Shown here piece after piece: positions 24,979 through 34,133 of a stretch of 64,000 nt of DNA. Source of the DNA: UBA935 sp031555615 (lineage in GTDB: Bacteria > Bacillota > Clostridia > Lachnospirales > Lachnospiraceae); NCBI GenBank assembly GCA_031555615.1, contig JAVBUF010000032.1:10223-74222 (forward strand), read 5' to 3'. Numbering within the stretch: position 1 is the stretch's first letter; every line of letters begins with the position of its first letter. The position numbers and the translations under genes were made by a program. The notes below the pieces were generated by a model. That model was given only the letters and a program-made list of their open reading frames with translations. It searched no databases and had not been told where the DNA came from.

Positions 24979-25528
24979 TTTTTCGTCCCCGCTTTATTAT
25001 TCTTTTTACACCTAAAGCGCCTATCCCTATCAAAGGTACTAAAAAGAAAATAATTGTCAACACTGTTTTAATCATTGTAACAGTATTGGTTAGCTGTGCC
25101 AAGAAAAATAATTGGCTTGGATATTGCAGCAAAAGAATAGTCAGCATAATAATTTCAACAATTTGCGTAATTGATAGAATTAGTGGAGAAAATGTTATGA
25201 TGGAAATAAAAAGGCAGTTACTTGTTAATTGCGTAAATATAGCATAGTTTGCACCTAAAAATAGCGCAGTATATAATAAAACCATAAGAATATCTGGCAA
25301 AAAAACTAGCAAATGGCTCGTAATACCACTTGCCCCAATTTCATTTAAGAGTTGATATGTATATTCCGGAGTATAGTTAAAAGTTTGTGTTAAATAACTG
25401 AAATCTTGCCTAAACACTACATTTACAAGCATCATGACGATTACAAAGCCTAACAACGACAACATAATTGCTCTGAGACACGCTAGCTTTTGAATGAATA
25501 AAATAATTTTGTTTACTTTTTTGTGCAT
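24971..25528 (-). CDS. Four-helix membrane protein upstream of marR
   Basis: 185 residues. The ATG at 25528 (complement) follows AAAGGAGG; the longer frame lacks a ribosome site. Hydrophobic segments lie near 18-40, 75-97, 105-130 and 145-170, with a basic C-terminus (K-R-I-I-K-R-G-R-K). It resembles small DUF2975-type membrane proteins that pair with a regulator, though here the partner is MarR. Function unknown. Confidence 0.65.
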   Translation of the reverse strand: MHKKVNKIILFIQKLACLRAIMLSLLGFVIVMMLVNVVFRQDFSYLTQTFNYTPEYTYQLLNEIGASGITSHLLVFLPDILMVLLYTALFLGANYAIFTQLTSNCLFISIITFSPLILSITQIVEIIMLTILLLQYPSQLFFLAQLTNTVTMIKTVLTIIFFLVPLIGIGALGVKRIIKRGRKNE

Positions 25529-25568
25529 GGCAGCACCTCCTTTTGATATTGGTACCATAATAGTATAA

Positions 25569-25609
25569 TACTGTAATAGTATATTACCATTTAAGCAATA
25601 TGCTGTCAA
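25569..25609 (-). promoter_or_regulatory. Promoter and palindromic operator of the marR operon
   Basis: On the complement, -35 TTGACA (25609-25604) and -10 TAATAT (25586-25581), spacer 17. The palindrome TACT-gtaat-AGTA (25569-25581) begins at the -10 and covers the start region, a fitting MarR binding place. Confidence 0.75.
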
Positions 25610-25742
25610 TGAGTACAATTATGATAGATGAAGTTAGGCTAAAAATAGTTGCTGAAAGTATCAAAATATGGTTAGATAATATTGTAGCAGTGTGTTACAA
25701 AATCTAAACATTTGTTGAATAAAAAAACAGGAGGAAATTATC

Positions 25743-26210
25743 ATGGATTGGTTGCAAAACCCAATGTATGCCGTTATCGGAGTAATAGGGGCAGGAGTTT
25801 TTATCGGGCTGGTAATACTTATCATAAAACTTGGCAATAACGCTTCTGAGAAAAAGGTCGAAGCGTTCAAACAGGAAAACCCAAATGCCGCAACAATATT
25901 TATGGTTGGCGAACAGTATTATGCTGTTAAGGTGGCTAAAGTAGACGGGGAAAAAGCGATGACTTATACTCCCAGTATCAAATCAAGCTCAAGCCTGACA
26001 TATATACTGCCGGGAGAACATACCTTGACACTTGTGCATCAGCACGCAGACGAGTCATATACCAAAACGGCTGAGTACAAGAAAAATAAAGTTTCTACGA
26101 TGAAGGTGGCGTTGGAAGCAAATAAAGATTACACCATCAATTACGGGGAAGCGCCTGGCGATTATGAGATCGTCCAGGGTAAGCCTGATGAATTTATCAA
26201 AACATTTTAA
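25743..26210 (+). CDS. Single-pass membrane protein of unknown function
   Basis: 155 residues, ATG after AGGAGG. One N-terminal membrane helix (about 10-30), then a beta-rich domain with Y-I-L-P-G-E-H-T-L-T-L near 90-100 and a Lys-rich tail segment, resembling the small beta-sandwich domains that face the cytoplasm or cell wall. It precedes two zinc-ribbon membrane proteins by 18 bases and probably shares their transcript. Family not recognised. Confidence 0.65.
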   Translation: MDWLQNPMYAVIGVIGAGVFIGLVILIIKLGNNASEKKVEAFKQENPNAATIFMVGEQYYAVKVAKVDGEKAMTYTPSIKSSSSLTYILPGEHTLTLVHQHADESYTKTAEYKKNKVSTMKVALEANKDYTINYGEAPGDYEIVQGKPDEFIKTF

Positions 26211-26228
26211 AGTGGAAGTTGATTAAAA

Positions 26229-27359
26229 ATGAGCGATGCAATAGATAAAAATTATACGGCTACCATCATTCTAAAATGTACTAATTGCGGTGGACACCTG
26301 GAGGTTGATAAGGAAAATGATACCGCCAATTGTCCGTTTTGTGGTACGTCAAATATGCTGATCGAAAGCGACGAAGTTGTCATTGAACGTATTAGAAGCA
26401 AAACCTTTAAGGACGTTGCAAGTGAGAAGATACAAGCGGATAAAGAGCTGGAGCTGACAAAACTTCAGCTGCTGAACCAGGAGAAAATAGAAAAAAAACT
26501 TGGCAAAATCCGAAAAAGTCCATTAACTGTGATCATTGCCATCCTTACCATAGCTTCACTTTTGGCTGCTATCGTCGTCTATCGGGAAAAATACTTAATA
26601 TCTGCCATTTTTATGGGGTGCCAAGCGATATTGTTCTTTGTGACGTGGCTTATGAGGATGCGGATAATCAAGGGAGCGGGATTTTATTTACATTCCCTGT
26701 CTTCAATGCTGGCAATTCTACTGATCATTCCTTTTTTTATGTTTATCGGTGTAGAGCATACAAGCTATGATAGGTATGTTTGGCCAAATAATAATCTATC
26801 ATCGCTGCTGCCTAAGCCACAATCTGACTATGGGGAAATCAGAAGAGATGCTGCCGACGAGTTTGAAATAAGGATCGGCAAGACTAAAAAAAAGGAATAT
26901 AATGCTTATGTAGAGGAATGTGTAGGGAAAGGGTTTTCATTAAAAGCAACCAGATATGATTCATCATATATTGCTTATAGTGAAAGCGGTGCGGAATTAC
27001 AAATAAGATACTCTCCCCGCTTGAAAGAAATGGATATCTCAATTGCAGCCCAACAGGAATTTTACGAATATATATGGCCTGGGCGGGAGTTATCGGCGCT
27101 GTTGCCGGAACCGGTTTCAAAATTAGGTGTTATCAATAATGAAACGAAAGATCGTTTTAGAATAACTGTTGCAGAAACTTCAATTACCGAATTTAATAAG
27201 TATGTTAATGAGTGTATAGAAGCTGGATTTACAGAGGATATGTTTAAAAACGAACAAAGCTTTTCTTCTCAAAATATCGACGGGGTGAAAATTGAGATTG
27301 AGTATAATGTAAATGATGTTATGGTAGTTCTTGTATATATTCCGCAGTTTCAGGAATGA
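26229..27359 (+). CDS. Zinc-ribbon membrane protein with two DUF6591-like domains (copy 1)
   Basis: 376 residues. A zinc ribbon C-T-N-C-G-G...C-P-F-C-G-T at about 14-38 is followed by a coiled segment, membrane helices near 93-115, 120-140 and 148-170, and two related C-terminal domains. Each domain starts W-P, has L-S-(S/A)-L-L-P-(K/E)-P and ends with a Y-N-A-Y/F-N-K-Y-V-E-C-type helix. The next gene is a diverged duplicate. The C-terminal domains resemble DUF6591; function is unknown. Confidence 0.7.
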   Translation: MSDAIDKNYTATIILKCTNCGGHLEVDKENDTANCPFCGTSNMLIESDEVVIERIRSKTFKDVASEKIQADKELELTKLQLLNQEKIEKKLGKIRKSPLTVIIAILTIASLLAAIVVYREKYLISAIFMGCQAILFFVTWLMRMRIIKGAGFYLHSLSSMLAILLIIPFFMFIGVEHTSYDRYVWPNNNLSSLLPKPQSDYGEIRRDAADEFEIRIGKTKKKEYNAYVEECVGKGFSLKATRYDSSYIAYSESGAELQIRYSPRLKEMDISIAAQQEFYEYIWPGRELSALLPEPVSKLGVINNETKDRFRITVAETSITEFNKYVNECIEAGFTEDMFKNEQSFSSQNIDGVKIEIEYNVNDVMVVLVYIPQFQE

Positions 27360-27391
27360 TGTGACTGCCGAATGAGTGAAAGTGGATTAAA

Positions 27392-28528
27392 ATGAGAGAT
27401 ACAATAGATAAAGATGTTGCGGGTACCATAATTCTAAAATGTGCTAACTGTGGTGGACACATGGCGGTTGATAAAGAAAATGATATCGCCAATTGTCCGT
27501 TTTGTGGCACGTCAAAGTTACTTATCGAAAGCGATGAAGCCGTCATTGAACGAATAAGAAACAAAACTTTGCAGGATGTTGCAAGTGAGAAGATACAAGC
27601 CGATAAAGAGATACTGCTGACTAAATTACAGATACTAAATCAGGAGAAAAGCGAAAAAAAACTTGGTAAAATCCGAAAAAGTCCATTAACAGTAATCGTT
27701 GCCATACTCACCATAGCTTCGCTTTTTGCGGCGATAGATGTCTATCAGGAAAGATATTTAATATCAGCCATTTTGATGGGGTGCCAAACCTTATTGTTCT
27801 TTGTGGCCTGGCTTATGAGGATGAGGCTGATTAAGGGTGCAGGGATTCATTTGCATTCACTGTCTACAATGCTGGCAATCCTTCTGATCATTCCTTTTTT
27901 TATGTTTATTGGTGTAGTACATAGAAGCTATGATATGTATGTTTGGCCCAATAATAATCTATCAGCTATGCTGCCTAAGCCACAATCTGACTATGGGAAA
28001 ATTGAAAGAGATGCTGAAGATGAGTTTCGCATGATGATAAGCAAGATCAAAGAAAATGACTATGATGCTTATGTAGAGGAATGTAAACAAAAAGGGTTTT
28101 CTTTAAAAGCTTCCAAAGAGGAAGCATTGAATAGTACTCATATTACCTATAATGCTTATAATGAGAGCGGTGCGGAATTAAAAGTAATCTTCTTTCCACA
28201 TTTGAAGGAAATGGAGATATCAGTTATAGGGTATAAAGAATTTTACGAATTTATATGGACCGGGCGAGGATTAGCGGCACTGCTGCCGGAACCGGTTTCT
28301 AAACTAGGTATTATTAATACTGAAAGGGAAGACAGTTATAGCATAACGGTTGCCGAAACTTCAATTGCCGAATTTAATAAGTATGTTGATGCTTGTATCG
28401 AAGCAGGATTTACGGAGGATATACTTGAAGTTGAACACAAATTCTATGCCGAAAATACAGATGGGGTGAACATTGCTATTGAGTATAATGTAAGCGATGT
28501 TATGGAAATTTTTGTATATCTTTGGTAG
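27392..28528 (+). CDS. Zinc-ribbon membrane protein with two DUF6591-like domains (copy 2)
   Basis: 378 residues, same architecture as the gene before it: zinc ribbon (C-A-N-C-G-G...C-P-F-C-G-T), K-I-R-K-S-P-L-T-V-I before the first helix, three helices and two C-terminal domains. The N-terminal 170 residues are nearly the same; the C-terminal domains have drifted more and gained a 4-residue insert. This is a tandem duplication with divergence focused outside the membrane. Confidence 0.7.
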   Translation: MRDTIDKDVAGTIILKCANCGGHMAVDKENDIANCPFCGTSKLLIESDEAVIERIRNKTLQDVASEKIQADKEILLTKLQILNQEKSEKKLGKIRKSPLTVIVAILTIASLFAAIDVYQERYLISAILMGCQTLLFFVAWLMRMRLIKGAGIHLHSLSTMLAILLIIPFFMFIGVVHRSYDMYVWPNNNLSAMLPKPQSDYGKIERDAEDEFRMMISKIKENDYDAYVEECKQKGFSLKASKEEALNSTHITYNAYNESGAELKVIFFPHLKEMEISVIGYKEFYEFIWTGRGLAALLPEPVSKLGIINTEREDSYSITVAETSIAEFNKYVDACIEAGFTEDILEVEHKFYAENTDGVNIAIEYNVSDVMEIFVYLW

Positions 28529-28573
28529 TTTCCTAATTAAAATATTTGATAAATCAGGACAGGAGGATGTTCA

Positions 28574-28753
28574 ATGGAGCAGTACGGACCCAATCCCGAT
28601 AGTATCTATCCCAACGAAAAAATAAAGCAGATTTGCTTCATTAAAAACGTAGTTAAGAATCCCAATATACAAATCGGTGATTCAAACAAATACCCAGGGA
28701 TTAAATATTTTTATACTAATGAGGAGAGACCATGTTATATCAAGAGGTTTTAG
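28574..28753 (+). pseudogene. N-terminal remnant of a Vat/CatB-like acetyltransferase
   Basis: 59 codons after AGGAGG. The first 37 residues (M-E-Q-Y-G-P-N-P, then K-I-K-Q-I-C-F-I-K-N and N-P-N-I-Q-I-G-D) match the start of xenobiotic hexapeptide acetyltransferases of the streptogramin/chloramphenicol type. The rest is unrelated and the whole left-handed beta-helix with the catalytic His is missing. It runs 22 bases into the next gene, which seems to have replaced its body by deletion. Confidence 0.75.
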
Positions 28754-29493
28754 AGGAAATAGTTGATAAGTGTAAGCAAATTTTTGAACGAAATCTGACG
28801 GGAATATATTTGCATGGTTCAATGGCCATGGGATGTTTTAACCCGGATAAAAGCGACATAGATTTGATCATCGTAATAGACAAGGATATTACGAACCAGC
28901 AGAAGATGGATTTTATGAATGAAGTGATAAAATGGAATCAAGCAATGCCGGCGAAAGGACTTGAATTAAGTATTGTTAAAAAGGCGTATTGCCAGAACTT
29001 TGTTTACCCCACACCATATGAACTGCATTTTTCACCAATACATCTGCAGTGGTTTATGGACAAACCGACAGATTATGTCAGCAAGATGAAGGGCATTGAT
29101 AAGGATTTGGCGGCTCACTTTATGATTATAAAGAAATATGGAGTTGTGTTGTACGGTGCGGAAATCAAGGCTCTTTTTTTCGAAGTACCGAGAGAAGATT
29201 ATTTAGATAGTATTCGATATGACATGGAAAATGCCGGGGAGGATATTTTAGAAAACCCTGTCTATGTTATTTTAAATTTGTGCAGAGTGGCGGCTTTTGT
29301 AAAAGAAGGTTTGGTTCTTTCCAAAAAACAAGGCGGCGAATGGGGAATGCAGAATATTTTGCCCAAATACTCCGGGCTTATCAGAAAAGCATTGGACTGT
29401 TATTCATCGGCAGAGGAAATGATTATAAATAAAATGGAAGCAAAACAATTTTGTAATGCTCTATTAGATTTGATTGCAGGAGGCGCAGCATGA
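28732..29493 (+). CDS. AadA-like nucleotidyltransferase
   Basis: 253 residues, ATG after GAGGAG. N-terminal nucleotidyltransferase motif G29-S30...D42-x-D44 (H-G-S-M-A-M-G then S-D-I-D-L) and a helical C-terminal half with the AadA-type D-x-A-x-H-F and V-I-L-N-L-C-R. Relatives adenylate streptomycin or spectinomycin, but chromosomal clostridial members are often of unknown activity, so resistance is not claimed. Its stop overlaps the start of the GHKL kinase by four bases (ATGA). Confidence 0.8.
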   Translation: MLYQEVLEEIVDKCKQIFERNLTGIYLHGSMAMGCFNPDKSDIDLIIVIDKDITNQQKMDFMNEVIKWNQAMPAKGLELSIVKKAYCQNFVYPTPYELHFSPIHLQWFMDKPTDYVSKMKGIDKDLAAHFMIIKKYGVVLYGAEIKALFFEVPREDYLDSIRYDMENAGEDILENPVYVILNLCRVAAFVKEGLVLSKKQGGEWGMQNILPKYSGLIRKALDCYSSAEEMIINKMEAKQFCNALLDLIAGGAA

Positions 29494-30764
29494 AAGAAAT
29501 AACAATGACCATTTTCCCTATTTTTGTAGTTTGCGCCAATTTTTCTGTGATGATCCTCAGCATGCCTCGTAAAAAATCTCTATCCGTTACACTGTTCTTT
29601 TTCGGCTTATTGGTGGGGGCCAATACCATAGCGGATTTGATAATGGCGGGACTGGGTATAAACGATCCCACCAGGGGATTTCGGGCATATATATATTTGC
29701 CATTGGTTATCCTGATGTTTGATGGCCTGTTCTTCCAGAAGGTATTTGGGTTCTTTTTACCCATGACCCTGTGTGCCACTCTGATGCTGCCGGCCGAAGC
29801 ACTGGCCCGGATTTTTATGCGGTACGGAGAATTTTGGTATTGGCTTGCAATGCTTGTGATTCCCCTTTCGGTGCTGGCTGTATATATTATCATAGTATGG
29901 CGTTACGGGCACAGGTTGATTGATCGTCTGTTCGGCTATGGGACCGAAAAGGAATGGGCCTTGTATTCGTTCAGTTCCGTTGCATGCTTTATTATTGTGT
30001 CATCAGCGCATCCACTTATCGAATTGAATCCGATGGTAGGTGTTATGGTCATCTTTTTTGTCTTGTGGAGCATCATTATTTTGTGTTTTGCAATCATTAA
30101 CACTCATGACAAATATAAGCAAAAATATGAAATTGATCTTGCCCATGATATTATTTCATCGGGGCGCGGTTATTATGATAAACTCACTGAAATGACTGAA
30201 CAGCTTCATATCCTGCGCCATGATTATAAACATCACATACTGTCGGTGCAAAGACTGATGGAGACAGGTGCCGGTACCGAGGCCCGGGATTATCTTGCTA
30301 AGATGAACAAAAATGCTGATGAAAGTACTTTTCAGGAGTACTGTCAAAGCCGAGTATTAAATGCACTGTTGGACAGATTTGATGAATCCTGTAAAAACGA
30401 GGAGATAAAATTTACCGTTAAGATTGTTTTGCCTCCTGCCAATACGATAGATGATTATGAATTGTGTGTAATTATCGGCAACTTATTGGAAAATGCCCTT
30501 ACGGCCTGCCGCCGTACGGTGGCAGGACAGCAGCGGTACATTGAGTTGTTGATGCATCCGCAGAACCAACATTATGGCATTAAGGTCATAAACAGCTATG
30601 ATGGGATCTTGAGATGTGAAGGAAAAACCCTGTACAGCACCAAGGAAAGTGGTGGATTGGGAATTAACAGCATCAAATCAGTGGCCAAACATCATAACGG
30701 TGATTACATACCCGAGTGGGACCAGCAGATGTTTAGTGCGCTGGTAGTGCTGGAACTGAGCTAA
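29490..30764 (+). CDS. GHKL-domain sensor histidine kinase (AgrC-like), no partner regulator nearby
   Basis: 424 residues. Six or so membrane helices fill residues 5-205. The dimerisation segment L-R-H-D-Y-K-H-H near 245 carries the phospho-His of the AgrC/SpoOB type, and a HATPase_c_5 domain follows (I-I-G-N-L-L-E-N-A near 330 and G-G-L-G-I-N-S near 390). Kinases of this class usually sense peptides and sit with a LytTR regulator; none is present. The start lies within the nucleotidyltransferase stop codon. Confidence 0.85.
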   Translation: MKEITMTIFPIFVVCANFSVMILSMPRKKSLSVTLFFFGLLVGANTIADLIMAGLGINDPTRGFRAYIYLPLVILMFDGLFFQKVFGFFLPMTLCATLMLPAEALARIFMRYGEFWYWLAMLVIPLSVLAVYIIIVWRYGHRLIDRLFGYGTEKEWALYSFSSVACFIIVSSAHPLIELNPMVGVMVIFFVLWSIIILCFAIINTHDKYKQKYEIDLAHDIISSGRGYYDKLTEMTEQLHILRHDYKHHILSVQRLMETGAGTEARDYLAKMNKNADESTFQEYCQSRVLNALLDRFDESCKNEEIKFTVKIVLPPANTIDDYELCVIIGNLLENALTACRRTVAGQQRYIELLMHPQNQHYGIKVINSYDGILRCEGKTLYSTKESGGLGINSIKSVAKHHNGDYIPEWDQQMFSALVVLELS

Positions 30765-32308
30765 TCGGGATGATAGGAGAAAAAATCAAAGTCCGCAGGA
30801 ATGCGGCTGCCGCAGCCGCCGTTATTGGCATAGATGCCAACAAGTGTTCCGGTATGTCGCTTCCGATCCTCCGGCACTCCTTCGTCGCACAGGTATATAC
30901 AATTTTCAAGGATTCCGGCCAAAAGCCAATTTTCCCCATTGTAGCTGTAAAGAAACTTTCTGGTTAAACCATGAGTTTCTACTTTTAAATAAATCGGGCA
31001 TTCCTGGATAGAATGGATTTCCGCCACCAGTTCCTCGCCCTGATTTCGGTTGATCACAAGCTGTAACTTTCTTCCACTTTCATAACAAAGAGAAAATCTC
31101 ACATAGGTTTGGGTGCTGTAATAACAGGCGAGCCCAGCCTGTTCTCCATCCTTAGAGGGATAAAATTCCAGCTTGGTTGATGCCGTAAAGAAAAGTTCAT
31201 CTTCTCTTCGCAGTAAGGTGTTTTTTGCCCTTACTTCAAAAAGCTGGCCATCCCTTGTCCAGATTCGCATAAACCCCTTTCGTTGGGACAATGAATAAGA
31301 GCCGCGATCCGGATTTCGGACAAACAGCCACATCCTATCCAGTTCCTCATCCTCAAAGTCATCAAAGTTGTGTTTTACAAAAGAATATTCCGGAAGGTTG
31401 GGAGCCGTCTGCAAGGTACTGGGCCCATTTCCGTCATTTATCGTAAACCATCCGTCTTCCGTCCATGTAACCGGATCAAGTGCAGATTCCCGGCCAATGG
31501 TGGTATACCGGTGAGCATTGGGTCTGCCTACAAGATACATGCACCACCAGCTTCCGTCCTGGGCCTGGACTAATTTACCATGCCCGGCCCGCTGAATCGG
31601 TGCAGAAGGGTCCAGCTGCCGCATAACCGGATTATAGGGTGAGGATTGGTAAGGACCCATTAGTTGCTTGCTTCTCCCCACATTGATACCATGCCCATAG
31701 GAAGTTCCGCCTTCCGCCACGATAGCATAATACCAGCCATCCTTTTTCAGCAGATGAGGTCCCTCGCTGCATCTTTCACCGGTTCCATCCCAGACATGAA
31801 TGAGCTCTCCGGCAACGGATTTGGAATCCTCACTTAAGGGAACGATATTAATTCCGGGGGCAATGATCATATACCGCTTCCCGTCATCATCAATAAAATG
31901 AGACGGGTCGATATCGTCAATCTCCAGCCAGGACGGCTCTGAATAGGGTCCTTCCGGTTTTGTACTTGTTATTACAAGCTGCCTTCTTAAAACGTCGTTA
32001 TCTCTTTTTCCGTCACCATTTAACCGCAATGTGGCAAAAATATAAAAAAGTCCGTCTTTATAGGAAATATCAGGTGCCCAGATACCGTGGGAATCCCTGA
32101 TTTCACTTAAGTCCAGGTAATCCGGGTTGGTTATGCCATATCCCATCAGCTGCCAGTTTACCAAATCCTTTGAATGGGATATGGCGATGGCCGGAAAATA
32201 CTGAAAAGTGGAGTTCACCATATAATAATCATCCCCTACCCGAACAACCGACGGGTCAGGGAAAAATCCTCTTTGAACAGGGTTTTGGTATGTTCTTGTT
32301 TCTTTCAT
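30761..32308 (-). CDS. Glycoside hydrolase family 43 (xylosidase/arabinofuranosidase type)
   Basis: 515 residues, ATG after AAAGGAG, no signal peptide, so intracellular. Five-bladed propeller with catalytic base Asp18 (F-P-D-P-S), pKa modulator Asp134 (D-I-D-P-S) and acid Glu182 (C-S-E-G-P-H). A C-terminal beta-sandwich of about 190 residues (from about 320) is typical of GH43 subfamilies acting on xylan or arabinan oligosaccharides. Twelve bases separate it from the upstream GH43 gene, so they are cotranscribed. Exact substrate cannot be fixed. Confidence 0.9.
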   Translation of the reverse strand: MKETRTYQNPVQRGFFPDPSVVRVGDDYYMVNSTFQYFPAIAISHSKDLVNWQLMGYGITNPDYLDLSEIRDSHGIWAPDISYKDGLFYIFATLRLNGDGKRDNDVLRRQLVITSTKPEGPYSEPSWLEIDDIDPSHFIDDDGKRYMIIAPGINIVPLSEDSKSVAGELIHVWDGTGERCSEGPHLLKKDGWYYAIVAEGGTSYGHGINVGRSKQLMGPYQSSPYNPVMRQLDPSAPIQRAGHGKLVQAQDGSWWCMYLVGRPNAHRYTTIGRESALDPVTWTEDGWFTINDGNGPSTLQTAPNLPEYSFVKHNFDDFEDEELDRMWLFVRNPDRGSYSLSQRKGFMRIWTRDGQLFEVRAKNTLLRREDELFFTASTKLEFYPSKDGEQAGLACYYSTQTYVRFSLCYESGRKLQLVINRNQGEELVAEIHSIQECPIYLKVETHGLTRKFLYSYNGENWLLAGILENCIYLCDEGVPEDRKRHTGTLVGIYANNGGCGSRIPADFDFFSYHPD

Positions 32309-32320
32309 TGGAAATCTCCT

Positions 32321-33931
32321 TTAGGGTTTGATTTTAAAATATTCTGCCTGAACACTGCCGCCTTTGCCATCACCGATGTGATAGCAGAACAAACCGTTTT
32401 TGACGCCAACCCAGCGGCCGGCCTTAGCATCAAAGGCGGAAACTTCTTTAAAATCCACACCATCCAAGCTGTAACTGAAGCTGATGATTTCAAACGGGTG
32501 ATCCTGTATTTCATCATCATTTTCAGAACATATCGTAGGTTCAGGAACTTGTTTAACAATATTTCTGAAATAAATAAAATCAAGTTCTTCTAATTCCATA
32601 AGGACCTCCGAAAAGTCTGAAGCCGATGCCGCCTCTTGGTCAAAAGTTTGCCTGCCCGTAATCTTAAGCAGCTTTTTCTTTCCATTTTCCAGAGTAACAG
32701 CGATGGCCCCAAAGGCAACGCCAAGAGATACCATGCCTGCCGTATCCCCTTCTGACAAAGCAGTAACATCAAGCTTTGTATCCGCAGTAAACGCGGGAAA
32801 GGCCCATTTTTGTAAAAGCAGATTGGGGGTATCGGATAAGGAAACCGTGCTGTCCTTTGGGATAGCATGTAATGTAATTGTTTTTTCTTTCGGATTCATT
32901 TTATACCACGATAAATCATAGTTTGCATTCCATTGCCATTGCAGACCAAGTGTTTCACCGGAAAAATCGTCACTGGCCGCAGGTGCATAGGTGGGGTATG
33001 TTTTGCCGACATTCGGTTTCCGGCAGGTTTGAACAGGAACACCATAAGATTGTCCCGCTGCCGCTTCACCGATAACCGGCCAATCATGAATCCAGCTCAT
33101 GGGCTGCAGATGAACGATGCGGCCGGCGGCATACACATCCTGAAAATGGATAAACCAATCCTCGCCGTTTTGGGTGTCCACCCAGGCACCCTGGTGAGGG
33201 CCGTTAATGTTTGTATTTCCCTGCTTCATTACTTCTCTATATTCATACGGTCCCCCAATATTTTGGGAGCGCAGTACCGTCTGCCAGCCGGTTTTTACTC
33301 CTCCGGCCGGGGCAAAAATATAGTACCAGCCGTTTCGTTTATACATTTTCGGGCCTTCTATGGTATGCTGACCGGTGACATTCCCATCAAAAATAAATTT
33401 CCCTTCGTCAACGACAGCCAAAGTGTCCGGATGCAATTCACATAAGTTTAAGATACTTTTAAAACCCATCCGGCTTTTGGCAAAAGCGGAGACCATGTAA
33501 ACCTTCCCATCGTCATCCCAGAAGGGACAAGGGTCAATCCAGCCTTTGCCCTCAAATACTATGGTTGGTGCTTCCCACTTTCCCCAGGGGTCTTTTGTTT
33601 TGGTTACAAAGATACCTTCATCCGGCATGGGAAAAAATATGTAATATGTCCCCTGGTGATACCGAATGGTGGGTGCCCACACACCGCAGCCATGGGCAGG
33701 TTTGGAATACCTTTCATAAGGAATTTTATCCAGTGCATAATTAATAACCGTCCAATTTACCAAATCTTTTGAATGAAGAATGGGAATGGCGGGGGTGTTG
33801 CAAAAACTGGAGGCGACCATAAAAAAATCATCACCCACCCGAATGGCATCGGGGTCGGAATAATCGGTATATAAAATGGGGTTTTGATAGCTTCCGTTTC
33901 CTAAATCAGCGGTCCATGCAGAATTATTCAT
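32321..33931 (-). CDS. Glycoside hydrolase family 43, larger subfamily
   Basis: 536 residues. Catalytic base Asp26 (Y-S-D-P-D), modulator Asp133 (W-I-D-P-C-P-F) and acid Glu192 (I-E-G-P-K). The common W-A-P-D motif reads W-A-P-T here, as in some GH43 subfamilies, so it is not evidence of inactivation. A C-terminal beta-sandwich follows residue 335. First gene of the GH43 pair. Its start overlaps a six-codon leader frame (see 33936-33952). Confidence 0.9.
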   Translation of the reverse strand: MNNSAWTADLGNGSYQNPILYTDYSDPDAIRVGDDFFMVASSFCNTPAIPILHSKDLVNWTVINYALDKIPYERYSKPAHGCGVWAPTIRYHQGTYYIFFPMPDEGIFVTKTKDPWGKWEAPTIVFEGKGWIDPCPFWDDDGKVYMVSAFAKSRMGFKSILNLCELHPDTLAVVDEGKFIFDGNVTGQHTIEGPKMYKRNGWYYIFAPAGGVKTGWQTVLRSQNIGGPYEYREVMKQGNTNINGPHQGAWVDTQNGEDWFIHFQDVYAAGRIVHLQPMSWIHDWPVIGEAAAGQSYGVPVQTCRKPNVGKTYPTYAPAASDDFSGETLGLQWQWNANYDLSWYKMNPKEKTITLHAIPKDSTVSLSDTPNLLLQKWAFPAFTADTKLDVTALSEGDTAGMVSLGVAFGAIAVTLENGKKKLLKITGRQTFDQEAASASDFSEVLMELEELDFIYFRNIVKQVPEPTICSENDDEIQDHPFEIISFSYSLDGVDFKEVSAFDAKAGRWVGVKNGLFCYHIGDGKGGSVQAEYFKIKP

Positions 33932-33935
33932 TTTT

Positions 33936-33952
33936 TAATAACCATACCTTTC
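33936..33952 (-). promoter_or_regulatory. Conserved 17-base leader before GH43, with a mini-ORF
   Basis: On the complement GAAAGGTATGGTTATTA precedes the GH43 start. The same 17 bases stand before the GH42 gene (38599-38615). Here the inner ATG opens a frame of five codons (M-V-I-K-K) whose TGA overlaps the GH43 ATG, so translation may be coupled. A TATAAT lies about 50 bases upstream on the same strand. Confidence 0.55.
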
Positions 33953-34077
33953 TGATATCATATCTGCAAAGCTCAGTTAAACTTTGCCTAATTTATTATA
34001 ACAGAAAAGGCATTCCGTTGGTGAATATATTGCAAAATGTTTAATTGATTGATATTCTAAAAATAAAATAAAAAACT

Positions 34078-34105
34078 TGTAACGAAACAAACATTGCTTC
34101 GTCTA
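34078..34105 (+). promoter_or_regulatory. ECF-type promoter of the sigma operon
   Basis: TGTAAC (34078-34083), 16-bp spacer, CGTCTA (34100-34105). The TGaAAC/CGTc pair is the classic ECF sigma recognition form, so the sigma factor downstream probably drives its own gene. Confidence 0.75.
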
Positions 34106-34133
34106 ATTATTGAAAAACGGAAAGGAGGTGGAT

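Noticed and set aside
28574..28753. Functional streptogramin or chloramphenicol resistance gene
   Set aside because: Only the first 37 residues match; the hexapeptide fold and catalytic His are absent.
28732..29493. Proven aminoglycoside resistance determinant
   Set aside because: The fold and motif fit AadA-like enzymes, but identity to a known resistance allele is not evident, so only the family is called.
32321..33931. Inactive GH43 because the WAPD motif reads WAPT
   Set aside because: The three catalytic acids are found elsewhere (Asp26, Asp133, Glu192), and some GH43 subfamilies naturally lack Asp at that place.
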